From Ignavibacteria bacterium (GTDB lineage Bacteria > Bacteroidota > Ignavibacteria > Tepidaquicellales > Tepidaquicellaceae), in contig JADJYU010000020.1 of the NCBI GenBank assembly GCA_016719565.1, positions 28,258-92,257 on the forward strand: DNA of 64,000 bases, in the 5' to 3' direction. Both the position numbers and the translations under genes were made by a program. Shown here piece by piece: positions 9,893 through 17,609 of the stretch. Within the stretch, counting starts at the first letter, position 1; every line of letters starts with the position of its first letter. The notes beneath the pieces are model-generated. The model was not told the origin of the DNA. It did not search any database and saw only the letters and a list, made by a program, of their open reading frames with translations.

Positions 9893-11086
9893 ATGGATCT
9901 GTTTGATAAATGTAAAAAATTTACCCGCGCTGACGAAGTAAAAGCGGCGGGATTTTATCCATATTTCAGGGCAATTGAAGCGAATGAAGGACCGGTTGTA
10001 AAAATTGAAGGACGTGACATTATTATGGCAGGTTCAAATAATTATCTCGGTCTCACAGCTCATCCCAAGGTTAAAGAAGCTGCGATAAAAGCAATTGAGG
10101 ATTATGGTACGGGATGTTCCGGCTCAAGGTATCTTACAGGTACGCTTGATCTGCACATTAAACTCGAGGAAAAGCTCGCAGACTTTCTCGGAAAGGAATC
10201 CGTTCTGCTTTTTTCCACAGGATATCAGACCGCACAGGGAATCATACCTACATTAGTTACGAAAGGCGAGTATATTATTTCAGATAAAGACAATCACGCT
10301 TGTATAGTAGCTGCGAATATGATGGCTAAAGGCGCATTTGCTGAATTCAAAAGATACAAGCATAATGAGATGTCTGATCTTGAAAAAGTTTTGAAATCAA
10401 TTCCTGCAGACGCACCAAAACTGGTTGCATCTGACGGAGTGTTTTCAACTACGGGTGAGATTGTAAATCTTCCTGAGCTTGTAAGATTGTGTAAGCAATA
10501 CAATGCAAGGATTCTAATAGACGATGCTCATTCCACCGGAGTTATTGGCGTCGGAGGCAGGGGAACAGCTTCTGAATTTGGTCTTGTAAATGAAGTGGAC
10601 ATGGTAATGGGTACTTTTTCCAAGACATTCGCTTCACTCGGTGGATTTGTCGGCGGTGATAGGGCTGTAATAAATTATCTGAAACATCATTCACCTGCTT
10701 TGATCTTTTCCGCATCTCCTACACCTGCTTCCGTTGCGGCGGCAGATGCAGCACTTGAAATTTTAAAATCCGAACCGGAGAGAATTGTAAATCTGATTGC
10801 AAATGCTTCTAAAATGAGAAATGCATTTAAAAAAATGGGATTCAACGTAATAGACAGCAGAACTGCTATAGTGCCGGTTGTCCTTGGAGATGATCTTCTT
10901 GTATTTAAATTCTGGAGAAAGCTTTTCGATGCGGGAATTTTTGTTAATGCTTTTATTTCACCCGGTGTCCCTGCAAACATGGCAATGCTCAGAACATCTT
11001 TTATGGCAACTCATGAAGATAAGCATCTTGACAGGATACTAGAAGTTTTCGGTGATATTGGAAAAGAGATGGGGATAATTAATTAA
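9893..11086 (+). CDS. spt: serine palmitoyltransferase-like alpha-oxoamine synthase
   Basis: A PLP enzyme of 397 residues that condenses an amino acid with an acyl-CoA. Bacterial serine palmitoyltransferase makes 3-oxosphinganine, the first step to sphingolipids. Seen: FYPYFRAIE at 21-29, as in Bacteroides SPT; the substrate loop GTGCSGSRYLTGTLDLH at 72-88; the PLP-stacking H135; D210 and H213 in DDAH; and the Schiff-base lysine K244 in GTFSKTF. The close relatives glycine C-acetyltransferase (Kbl) and BioF share these motifs. The FYPYFR and SRYLTGTLDLH context favours SPT. No tdh or bio gene adjoins it. An aggag site sits at a good distance before the ATG, one of few here. Confidence 0.82.
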   Translation: MDLFDKCKKFTRADEVKAAGFYPYFRAIEANEGPVVKIEGRDIIMAGSNNYLGLTAHPKVKEAAIKAIEDYGTGCSGSRYLTGTLDLHIKLEEKLADFLGKESVLLFSTGYQTAQGIIPTLVTKGEYIISDKDNHACIVAANMMAKGAFAEFKRYKHNEMSDLEKVLKSIPADAPKLVASDGVFSTTGEIVNLPELVRLCKQYNARILIDDAHSTGVIGVGGRGTASEFGLVNEVDMVMGTFSKTFASLGGFVGGDRAVINYLKHHSPALIFSASPTPASVAAADAALEILKSEPERIVNLIANASKMRNAFKKMGFNVIDSRTAIVPVVLGDDLLVFKFWRKLFDAGIFVNAFISPGVPANMAMLRTSFMATHEDKHLDRILEVFGDIGKEMGIIN

Positions 11087-11113
11087 ATTACAAATTGCAA
11101 ATTACAAATAATA

Positions 11114-11545
11114 ATGAGTAAATTGAGAATTAGTATTAAGATATTGATATTATTTGTATTGTTTTCAGCGGCGTCCTGTAATGATACTAGTAAGGAAAAT
11201 TCAGAAACGGGAAATGATGATACAGAAGAAACGGGCGGTGATTCAGAAGATACAACAATGACACCAGCAGAAATTTTCAGCAGCGCTCTTGTGCAGGATA
11301 TACTGGGCGATGAAGAGGATGCTGATCTGCAGTTTTATCTTGAGGAGGAAATTTATCCGCTCTTATCCGGAGCCGGTAAAGTAACAATCGACAGAATTTC
11401 ATCTTCACTTTATCTTATCTCGTTTCAGGAAAACGGTACCCAGAAAAATTTTTTAATAAAGAAATATTTTGATCCGCAGAACCCGGAAATCAAATTTGAA
11501 AGAACTGAAACGCAGTCCGGTCCCGAGAGTCAGTTTTTAAAATAA
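11114..11545 (+). CDS. small hypothetical lipoprotein
   Basis: A 143-residue protein not recognised as any family. It has a lipoprotein signal with lipobox FSAASC, placing the lipidated cysteine at position 22. An Asp/Glu-rich linker (about 28-50) follows, then a compact acidic domain with alternating hydrophobic strands. It lies 27 bases after the SPT-like gene, in a gap made of three 7-base repeats (acaaatt/gcaaatt), and before the cobalamin riboswitch. Probably an envelope lipoprotein co-transcribed with spt; function unknown. Confidence 0.65.
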   Translation: MSKLRISIKILILFVLFSAASCNDTSKENSETGNDDTEETGGDSEDTTMTPAEIFSSALVQDILGDEEDADLQFYLEEEIYPLLSGAGKVTIDRISSSLYLISFQENGTQKNFLIKKYFDPQNPEIKFERTETQSGPESQFLK

Positions 11546-11547
11546 AT

Positions 11548-11578
11548 TTGTTACTTCGGATATATTTATATATTTTTG
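11548..11578 (+). promoter_or_regulatory. candidate Bacteroidota-type promoter for the cobalamin operon
   Basis: TTG at 11548-11550, a 20-base spacer, then TATTTTTG at 11571-11578. This fits the Bacteroidota consensus (TTG, 19-20 bases, TAnnTTTG). It also reads as TTGTTA-N17-TATTTT for a sigma-70 promoter. It lies just before the riboswitch aptamer. Pattern seen; activity inferred. Confidence 0.5.
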
Positions 11579-11600
11579 TATAGTTCTTAATTAATAATTG

Positions 11601-11765
11601 TTACGGCTCTTTCCATAATACGGAAAGAATAATAGGGAATCCGGTGTGAATCCGGGACTGTCCCCGCAACTGTAATAAAGAAGACCTTATCAAGAATCCA
11701 CTGCTCATAATTTGTGTGGGAAGGATATAAGGAAATTGCTTTTAAGTCAGGAGACCTGCCATAAC
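11601..11765 (+). promoter_or_regulatory. cobalamin riboswitch (adenosylcobalamin aptamer)
   Basis: Conserved blocks of the cobalamin riboswitch are present in order: a hairpin with ccggtgtgaatccgg from 11641, the core gactgtccccgcaactgtaa (11656-11675), and the B12 box aagtcaggagacctgcc at 11744-11760. Genes below it are a BtuB-type receptor, an adenosyltransferase and a BtuG-like lipoprotein, all consistent with cobalamin control. A terminator hairpin follows at 11813-11887, so regulation is probably by premature termination when the ligand binds. Confidence 0.93.
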
Positions 11766-11812
11766 AATTTTTCAAAAATCTTCGTGGGAAAAGATTAATG
11801 AATGCGCGAGAG

Positions 11813-11887
11813 ACTCCTTAATTCTTTTCAAATTCATTTAACTATTCCCCTTTTTAAATGAATTTAGAGTATCAAGGAGTTTTTTTT
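11813..11887 (+). terminator. riboswitch-controlled intrinsic terminator
   Basis: Outer stem actcctt/aaggagt (11813-11819 with 11874-11880), inner perfect 10-bp stem aaattcattt/aaatgaattt (11830-11839 with 11856-11865), then a U run at 11881-11887. It is the expression platform of the cobalamin riboswitch. The U run touches the TTG at 11886 sometimes taken as the start of btuB. Confidence 0.75.
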
Positions 11888-13817
11888 GTTTAGATGTAAT
11901 TTTTGGTGTATGATCTTATTAACGGTCTTAATTAATTGTAATGAGATCCGGACTCAGACGGTAACTTCACCGAAGGATACCTCACAGTTCATTACCGAAG
12001 AAATAAAAGTCATGAGTAATAAGATCATTAGCGATGAATTCAAAACATTTTCAAAAATTCAGCTGATAAGTAAATCTCAGATAGAAAATTCAAACGGAGA
12101 AAGATTATCAAATATACTTAATTCTTCAAACGGTGTTTTTATAAAATCTTACGGTGGCAATTCTTCCCTGAGTACAATTTCAATCAGCGGGTCCGGTTCA
12201 GAACACACTCTTATACTACTTAACGGATTTAAATTAAATTCCGATCAAAACAATCAAATAGATCTTAGTACCATCTCAAAAGATAATATCCATAAAATTG
12301 AAATTCTAAATTCAGGCGCAGGTTCAATATATGGTTCACAGGCAATGGCAGGCGTCATTAATATCATAACAGAGCAAATTGCTACCGATAAGCTGGGAGT
12401 TGTTTTAACCGGTCAGACAGGCTCATTTGGTCTGAAAAAGTTATTCACGGGGATCTCTAAAAATATTTACGGATTCGAAACAGGATTCGGTTATACTTCC
12501 GAAACATCTGAAAATAACTTTGACTATTATTTTTATAACGGACTTGGAAATGATTTAAAGCAAAGAGATAATTCCGGGTACGATTTTAAAAATTATTCAA
12601 TTTCCTTAAACTACAGTCAGTTTAAAAATACTACTGTAAATATTTATTCCAATCTGTCACTTAACAGCAGAAGCATTCCCGGTATTGAAACCGGCTCCGA
12701 TCCGTCCAATGCTGAACAGACAGATAAAAACTGGAATAACATAATTTCAGTAAAGTCAGAATTATCAGATAATATTGATTTAAAAGCGCAGTTAAATTTT
12801 CAGAATAATCTTTCAAACTATTCTGATTTTATTCTGACAGACAGTTATTATAAAAATATTTCACTCTCCGGTTCTGTACTTGGAGAGTATTCTGCAAACC
12901 GGCTTAAGGTCACAGGAGGATATGACTACAGTTATTCAAAATTAATAAGCAATGAAGTTTCAGAAGATGCTGTAAGAAATCAATACGGAGTTTACCTTCT
13001 TTCGGAAATTGAAATCAGCAGTAAGCTTAGTATATTTCCATCTGTAAGAGCGGATTTTATATCAGATCCTTCAAACACTGCAGTTACCGGAAAGTTAGGC
13101 ATGAATATTAAGCCATTTTCAAATCAGGAATTTTACATTAAGGCAGCTTCTGGAAATAACTTTTCATCGCCGGCATTTAATTCGCTATACTGGAAAGATC
13201 TCGGTAACAGAAATCTGAAACCGGAAAGATCTGTCAATATTGATGCCGGGTTTATTTACGGATTCAATTTATTTTCTGAAAACAAATTGGAGCTGACATA
13301 TAATTTCATCAATTATAATAATAAAATAATCTGGACACCGGGAAACAACGGTCTCTGGACACCGGTAAATAATGCCGCTTCTGTTTCAAATGTTTTCCTT
13401 GCGGAAATGTCCATGCGGAAGGAATTAAACCGGACACTAATTTTAGATCTGAATATTAATTATTCGTACACGAGTGCAATAAACATATCAAATGATAATC
13501 CGGAATATTTTGAAAAGCAGCTGATCTATATCCCGGTAAACATGCTTAAAAGCAGCTTAACCGTAAATTATAAAAAAACAGGTTTAAATGTTTTTTACAG
13601 TTTTACAGATAAAAGATTTACTGACAGTTACAATAATAATTCTCTTCCGGGTTATGAAGTGATAGACGGAAATATATTTTTTACAATAAATTTAATCGGA
13701 GTGAAGTCAACATTGAGAATGGATGTCAATAATATTTTCAATGAAAATTATCAGACAGTTTCAGGATATCCTATGCCTTTAAGAAATTTTAAATTTTCAG
13801 TTAATATTGAATATTAA
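11886..13817 (+). CDS. btuB: TonB-dependent vitamin B12 receptor (BtuB-like)
   Basis: An outer-membrane receptor importing cobalamin with TonB energy. Up to 643 residues. Seen: an N-terminal signal, a plug domain (about 40-160) with SNILNSSNGVFIKSYGG and SIYGSQAMAGVINIIT, and a 22-strand-type barrel ending in an aromatic-terminated strand (FKFSVNIEY). The identity comes from family plus the cobalamin riboswitch upstream. The first in-frame start, TTG 11886, overlaps the terminator U run. ATG 11910 gives a cleaner signal peptide and is my preferred start. The downstream adenosyltransferase starts three bases after the stop. No BtuCDF importer genes are in the window. Confidence 0.9.
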   Translation: MFRCNFWCMILLTVLINCNEIRTQTVTSPKDTSQFITEEIKVMSNKIISDEFKTFSKIQLISKSQIENSNGERLSNILNSSNGVFIKSYGGNSSLSTISISGSGSEHTLILLNGFKLNSDQNNQIDLSTISKDNIHKIEILNSGAGSIYGSQAMAGVINIITEQIATDKLGVVLTGQTGSFGLKKLFTGISKNIYGFETGFGYTSETSENNFDYYFYNGLGNDLKQRDNSGYDFKNYSISLNYSQFKNTTVNIYSNLSLNSRSIPGIETGSDPSNAEQTDKNWNNIISVKSELSDNIDLKAQLNFQNNLSNYSDFILTDSYYKNISLSGSVLGEYSANRLKVTGGYDYSYSKLISNEVSEDAVRNQYGVYLLSEIEISSKLSIFPSVRADFISDPSNTAVTGKLGMNIKPFSNQEFYIKAASGNNFSSPAFNSLYWKDLGNRNLKPERSVNIDAGFIYGFNLFSENKLELTYNFINYNNKIIWTPGNNGLWTPVNNAASVSNVFLAEMSMRKELNRTLILDLNINYSYTSAINISNDNPEYFEKQLIYIPVNMLKSSLTVNYKKTGLNVFYSFTDKRFTDSYNNNSLPGYEVIDGNIFFTINLIGVKSTLRMDVNNIFNENYQTVSGYPMPLRNFKFSVNIEY

Positions 13818-13819
13818 TA

Positions 13820-14476
13820 ATGGTTAAAATAGAAGAAGCGAAAAAAGCAGGCGGTAATAAATATAAGAAAAAGATAAAAGAAACAATTGAATCTTATAAA
13901 AATCTTTCGGATGAAGATAAAAAATGCTTTCATATTTATTACGGATACGGAAAAGGGAAGACAACATGCGTGATGGGTCTGATAATGAGAGCGCTCGGAG
14001 CAGGACTCAGCGTGAGACTTGTTCAGTTTGATAAAGGTTATGAAGGAATGAATGAACATTATTCCGAACTTGATACATTAAGAAAACTTAACAGCATAGG
14101 TTATGACATTGAATTTTTTTCAACAGGTTGTGAGAGAATGAATGAAGACGGGACATTCAGATTTAAAAATTCAGATGAGGATTTTAAGGAAGCTAAAAGA
14201 GGTCTCGGGATTGCACGCGATTTGATTGTTAACGGTAAACAGGATCTGCTCATTCTCGATGAATCAATTGCTGCAGTAGTTTACCATTTGATTGATAAAA
14301 AAGAAATTGAAGATCTCATCGATCTATGGAATAAGAATAAAAAATTTGAGCTTGTTATGACCGGTCATAAATTATGGGAAGGGCTTGAAGATAAAGCTGA
14401 CCTGATCACTGAGATGAGAAAAGTGAAACACTATTTTGATAAGGGAATACCAATAAGGAAAGGAATCGATTTCTGA
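13820..14476 (+). CDS. cobO: cob(I)yrinic acid a,c-diamide adenosyltransferase
   Basis: Transfers the 5'-deoxyadenosyl group of ATP to cob(I)alamin-type corrinoids; 218 residues, cytoplasmic. Seen: the CobA/CobO P-loop GYGKGKTT at 42-49, the acidic LLILDESIAAV strand (Walker B position), a TGHK motif, and the C-terminal signature VKHYFDKG..RKGIDF typical of CobO/BtuR. It is second in the riboswitch operon, three bases after btuB. An N-terminal Lys-rich extension of about 30 residues precedes the core. The role here is probably assimilation of imported cobalamin rather than de novo synthesis, since no other cob genes are present. Confidence 0.92.
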   Translation: MVKIEEAKKAGGNKYKKKIKETIESYKNLSDEDKKCFHIYYGYGKGKTTCVMGLIMRALGAGLSVRLVQFDKGYEGMNEHYSELDTLRKLNSIGYDIEFFSTGCERMNEDGTFRFKNSDEDFKEAKRGLGIARDLIVNGKQDLLILDESIAAVVYHLIDKKEIEDLIDLWNKNKKFELVMTGHKLWEGLEDKADLITEMRKVKHYFDKGIPIRKGIDF

Positions 14477-14479
14477 TAT

Positions 14480-14713
14480 ATGGAAATTCAGACCGATAAA
14501 TATCCGGTAAAAAAATGCGTGTGTTTTAATGTTTCTTTTTATGAAATGAAAATGATCATGAAAGAAAAAGGGATTACAACTTTGAATGAACTTAAAGAAG
14601 CAAAACAATTAGCCGGTAATTGTAAATTTTGTGTACCATATATAGAACAAATGATTGAAACCGGAAAAACTGAATTTGAAATATTAAATCAATATAATTT
14701 TAAGGAAAAATGA
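14480..14713 (+). CDS. Bfd-like [2Fe-2S] protein
   Basis: A 77-residue protein with the four-cysteine pattern of the bacterioferritin-associated ferredoxin (BFD) domain: C13-V-C15 and C48-K-F-C51, separated by a helical segment. BFD domains bind a [2Fe-2S] cluster and serve as small electron carriers. It lies three bases after the cobO stop, and its own stop overlaps the next gene (ATGA). Its place between an adenosyltransferase and a cobalamin-binding-like lipoprotein suggests it may help reduce cob(II)alamin to cob(I)alamin. That role is inference only. Confidence 0.75.
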   Translation: MEIQTDKYPVKKCVCFNVSFYEMKMIMKEKGITTLNELKEAKQLAGNCKFCVPYIEQMIETGKTEFEILNQYNFKEK

Positions 14714-15786
14714 TTAAACAGCTGTATCTTGTCAGCCTGATTATTCTGACAATATCAATGAGTTCATGCACAAGGGATGAGATCAACGCCCCGCCAGTGA
14801 TTGTTACGATCAATTCAAAAGGAACATATATTTTAACAGAAGGTGGTTTCAATCCCGGTACAAGTAAGCTATCCTACTACAATAAGACGGCAGACAGCTT
14901 TCATGTAAGTATTTTTAATCCCGGTAGTTTAGGTTTGTATCCGAACGGATTATTATATGACAACGGAAATTTATTTATCAGTGAACAGGGGAATTTCGGA
15001 GCGGCAGGTAAAATTTATAAAACAGATACAAACGGAACAGTTGTTATGTCCGGCAGCGCAGGCGTGAATCCGTATTCTATGACAATTACCAATAATAAAA
15101 TTTATCTTACAAACGGTCCTAACAACAGCGTTACAGTTTTAGATAAAAATACTTTGAGTCAAATCACAACAATTGGCGTTGGAATTTATCCGCAGGAAAT
15201 TTTATCAATCGGGAACAAAGTATTCGTTTGTAATACAAACGTCTTTAACGGCGGAACTGATTCTACAGTGAGCGTCATAGATGCTGTCACAGATAATTTA
15301 GTTGCAACTATACCTGTTTCCAGAAACCCATCTTCGCTCGCAGTTTCAGAAGACGCTCATTTGCTGGTCGGATGTCCGGGGGATTCGCTTGGCGCAGTAA
15401 TTTATAAGATTGATCCTGTAGCTTTAATAATAACAACTGCTTACAGAAATCATAAATTTGGACTTTCAAAAGATATAGTTAGTATAGGAAACAATGAGAT
15501 CATTTATATCGGCGGTAATATTTATTCGGAACAGAACATTGTAAAATACTCTCTGACAACAAGAACAGGTCAGTCTATAATCCCAAAACCGGCAGCGGGA
15601 TTAAATTACGGTTTAAGTTATGATAATGAGAACAGCAGAATATATGTATGCGTAGCTGCAGCTGACTTTACATCAAGCGGCAGATTCAGGATTTACGGAA
15701 ACACAGGTTCACTGATTAATGAATTTATCATCACCGGCGGCATTACTCCGAGAAGAATTGCTCTGAAAAAAATAATACAATATTAA
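14710..15786 (+). CDS. beta-propeller lipoprotein, BtuG-like cobalamin-capture candidate
   Basis: A 358-residue lipoprotein: lipobox SMSSC with Cys20, then YncE/DUF5074-type beta-propeller repeats (segments such as NPYSMTITNNKIYLTNG, IYPQEILSIGNKVFVCN, RNPSSLAVSEDAHLLVG, each about 45 residues). In Bacteroides the surface propeller lipoprotein BtuG binds cobalamin very tightly and hands it to BtuB. Here a propeller lipoprotein is the fourth gene of a cobalamin-riboswitch operon with btuB. It overlaps the preceding gene by four bases, so translation is coupled. The BtuG assignment rests on fold plus context; ligand residues cannot be judged by eye. Confidence 0.75.
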   Translation: MIKQLYLVSLIILTISMSSCTRDEINAPPVIVTINSKGTYILTEGGFNPGTSKLSYYNKTADSFHVSIFNPGSLGLYPNGLLYDNGNLFISEQGNFGAAGKIYKTDTNGTVVMSGSAGVNPYSMTITNNKIYLTNGPNNSVTVLDKNTLSQITTIGVGIYPQEILSIGNKVFVCNTNVFNGGTDSTVSVIDAVTDNLVATIPVSRNPSSLAVSEDAHLLVGCPGDSLGAVIYKIDPVALIITTAYRNHKFGLSKDIVSIGNNEIIYIGGNIYSEQNIVKYSLTTRTGQSIIPKPAAGLNYGLSYDNENSRIYVCVAAADFTSSGRFRIYGNTGSLINEFIITGGITPRRIALKKIIQY

Positions 15787-15837
15787 TATTTATAATTTTT
15801 CATACATTGCTTATATTGTAGAATACCAATTAAGTGT

Positions 15838-17001
15838 ATGAATATTGATATCGAGGATTCCTCCGGGAATTTTGTATTAAAGAACTGCGAATTTCCGGAA
15901 AATCATTACTTTTTAGGGAGCGGCGATCCTGATTCTGAATTCAGAATATTCATAAAACAGGAAGCTCTGAAAAGGATTGAAGACCATTTATTAAGTGATG
16001 TCAATAATGAACTTGGCGGGGTGATGGTTGGTGAGATCTGCATCAACAGTAATAATAAGAAATTTATTCTTATAAATGATCTTATCATTGCAATGCACAG
16101 CAACTCTTCATTGTCAAGACTTACCTTTACTCATGAGACATGGGATTATATTAATGAAGTAATGGAAAGAGATTTTCCGGAAAGCAAAATACTGGGATGG
16201 TATCACTCACACCCCGGGCATACGGTTTTTCTTTCAAATTACGACCTCTTCATACATGAAAATTTTTTTAATCTCGAATACATGGTGGCTTATGTATTTG
16301 ATCCGACTATAAAGGAAAGAGGGTTTTTTGTCTGGGAGAATGACAAAGTGGAAAAATCAAATGGGTTTTTTGTATTTGATTATAATGAAGCGGAGTTTAA
16401 TGAACTTATAAAACTAAATCCTTCTGACGATCTTATTAATCCTGTCGAAGTTAATACCGAACTCGAAAAAAGTAAATATAAAATTGAATTGAACAATAAA
16501 GCTCTTGTCATATTAAATGTATTGATATTATTGATCCTTCTTCTGATGATTTATAATTTCTATGAAATAAACAAATTATCTGAAATCAAAGAAGATTATC
16601 AGAGAGATTTATCATATATTAAAGAGGATACTAAAAAGCTTAATGAGAGGCTTAACAGTTATATTCTGGAGACAGAGCTTAGGACTAAGGCTCCATTAAA
16701 AAATGAAATTCCGAAATCCGAACCTGTGAAGGAAAAGATCTCAGAAAGTGATGATAAAAGTGAACAAAGTTCTACCGGTAAATCTGACAGTGATAAAAAA
16801 ACAGACAGTACCGTAAAAGATGTTTCAACAGAGAACACAAAAAAATATACGGTTAAAAGCGGTGATACTTTAGAGAAAATCTCAATGACACAGTATAAAA
16901 GCAGAGCCGGAATAGATTATATTATGAAAATTAATAATCTTAAAAGCAAATCTGATATAAAGATCGGGCAGGTTCTGAATATACCTGAGAAGATCGAATA
17001 A
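15838..17001 (+). CDS. JAMM/MPN+ metallopeptidase with transmembrane segment and C-terminal LysM
   Basis: A 387-residue fusion. Residues about 34-180 form a JAB/MPN domain with the full JAMM zinc motif: Glu58 (NNELGG), His123-Ser-His125, then Ser133-x2-Asp136. JAMM enzymes cut isopeptide or peptide bonds after ubiquitin-like proteins. One membrane helix follows at about 222-241, then a coiled coil (245-280), a Ser/Lys/Asp-rich disordered linker (285-330) and a LysM domain (about 334-384, YTVKSGDTLEKIS) that usually binds peptidoglycan. The simplest topology is a cytoplasmic peptidase tethered to the wall. Thirty bases downstream is an E2-like gene, so the pair is likely one operon. It begins 51 bases after the cobalamin operon. 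Motifs are certain; substrate unknown. Confidence 0.88.
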   Translation: MNIDIEDSSGNFVLKNCEFPENHYFLGSGDPDSEFRIFIKQEALKRIEDHLLSDVNNELGGVMVGEICINSNNKKFILINDLIIAMHSNSSLSRLTFTHETWDYINEVMERDFPESKILGWYHSHPGHTVFLSNYDLFIHENFFNLEYMVAYVFDPTIKERGFFVWENDKVEKSNGFFVFDYNEAEFNELIKLNPSDDLINPVEVNTELEKSKYKIELNNKALVILNVLILLILLLMIYNFYEINKLSEIKEDYQRDLSYIKEDTKKLNERLNSYILETELRTKAPLKNEIPKSEPVKEKISESDDKSEQSSTGKSDSDKKTDSTVKDVSTENTKKYTVKSGDTLEKISMTQYKSRAGIDYIMKINNLKSKSDIKIGQVLNIPEKIE

Positions 17002-17031
17002 AAATAATTTGACAATAACATTAACCTTTTC

Positions 17032-17568
17032 ATGAGTCCAAGACAAAGAAGACTGGTTTCAGATTTCAGAAAAATGAAAGAGGAATTTTCGAATCATCCT
17101 TTTATTAGTTTTGAATTCGATCCGGAATCACTTCCACCGGACAGGTATGTTGTAAAATTCAGTAATGTAAAAGGTTTGAAGTTAACGGATAATTCCGCTG
17201 ACCGGAAAGAACTTGAAATTATTTCTGACCATATTATTGAAATATATCTTCATGCTGATTATCCAAGGTTAAAGCCTCAGAGCTACATTTTGTCGAAGAT
17301 ATTTCATCCAAATTTCAGAATGGCTTCTCCAAATGATATCTGTATAGGAGATTACTGGGCATCCGGTGAAACACTCGTAGATATTATTTATCAGATCGGT
17401 GAAATGATAACATATAAAACTTACAACGTTACCAGTCCATTAAACGGTATAGCAGCTAAATGGGCGAAAGAAAATACAGAAGTTTTTCCGATTGATAAAG
17501 TGAATCTGCGGCAGGGAGAAGTTGAAATTCATTTTCCTGATAAAGAAAATAATCACGATCAATTTTAA
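17032..17568 (+). CDS. E2 ubiquitin-conjugating-like (UBC-fold) protein
   Basis: A 178-residue protein with the order of E2 enzymes: an N-terminal helix (RRLVSDFRKMKEEF), strands, a YP motif at 77-78 (HADYPRLKPQ), FHPN at 91-94, and a Cys at 104 in NDICIGDYW, where E2s keep the catalytic cysteine. Helical segments ending SPLN-GIAAKWA (135-145) follow, like the E2 C-terminal helices. Eukaryotic E2s carry ubiquitin as a thioester on this cysteine; bacterial relatives act in ubiquitin-like conjugation systems. It follows a JAMM peptidase gene by 30 bases. No E1/ThiF or ubiquitin-like gene is in the window, so the carrier and activating enzyme must be elsewhere or absent. Confidence 0.82.
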   Translation: MSPRQRRLVSDFRKMKEEFSNHPFISFEFDPESLPPDRYVVKFSNVKGLKLTDNSADRKELEIISDHIIEIYLHADYPRLKPQSYILSKIFHPNFRMASPNDICIGDYWASGETLVDIIYQIGEMITYKTYNVTSPLNGIAAKWAKENTEVFPIDKVNLRQGEVEIHFPDKENNHDQF

Positions 17569-17609
17569 CGAAGACGAATATTTTAAACAATAATATCTGA
17601 CAATAAATT

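Noticed and set aside
9893..11086. Glycine C-acetyltransferase (kbl) or BioF
   Set aside because: Motifs around FYPYFR and SRYLTGTLDLH are closer to serine palmitoyltransferase, and no tdh or bio genes adjoin; not fully excluded.
15838..17568. CBASS or similar defence operon because of E2 plus JAB
   Set aside because: No nucleotidyltransferase, E1 or effector gene adjoins; flanking genes are cobalamin uptake and housekeeping.
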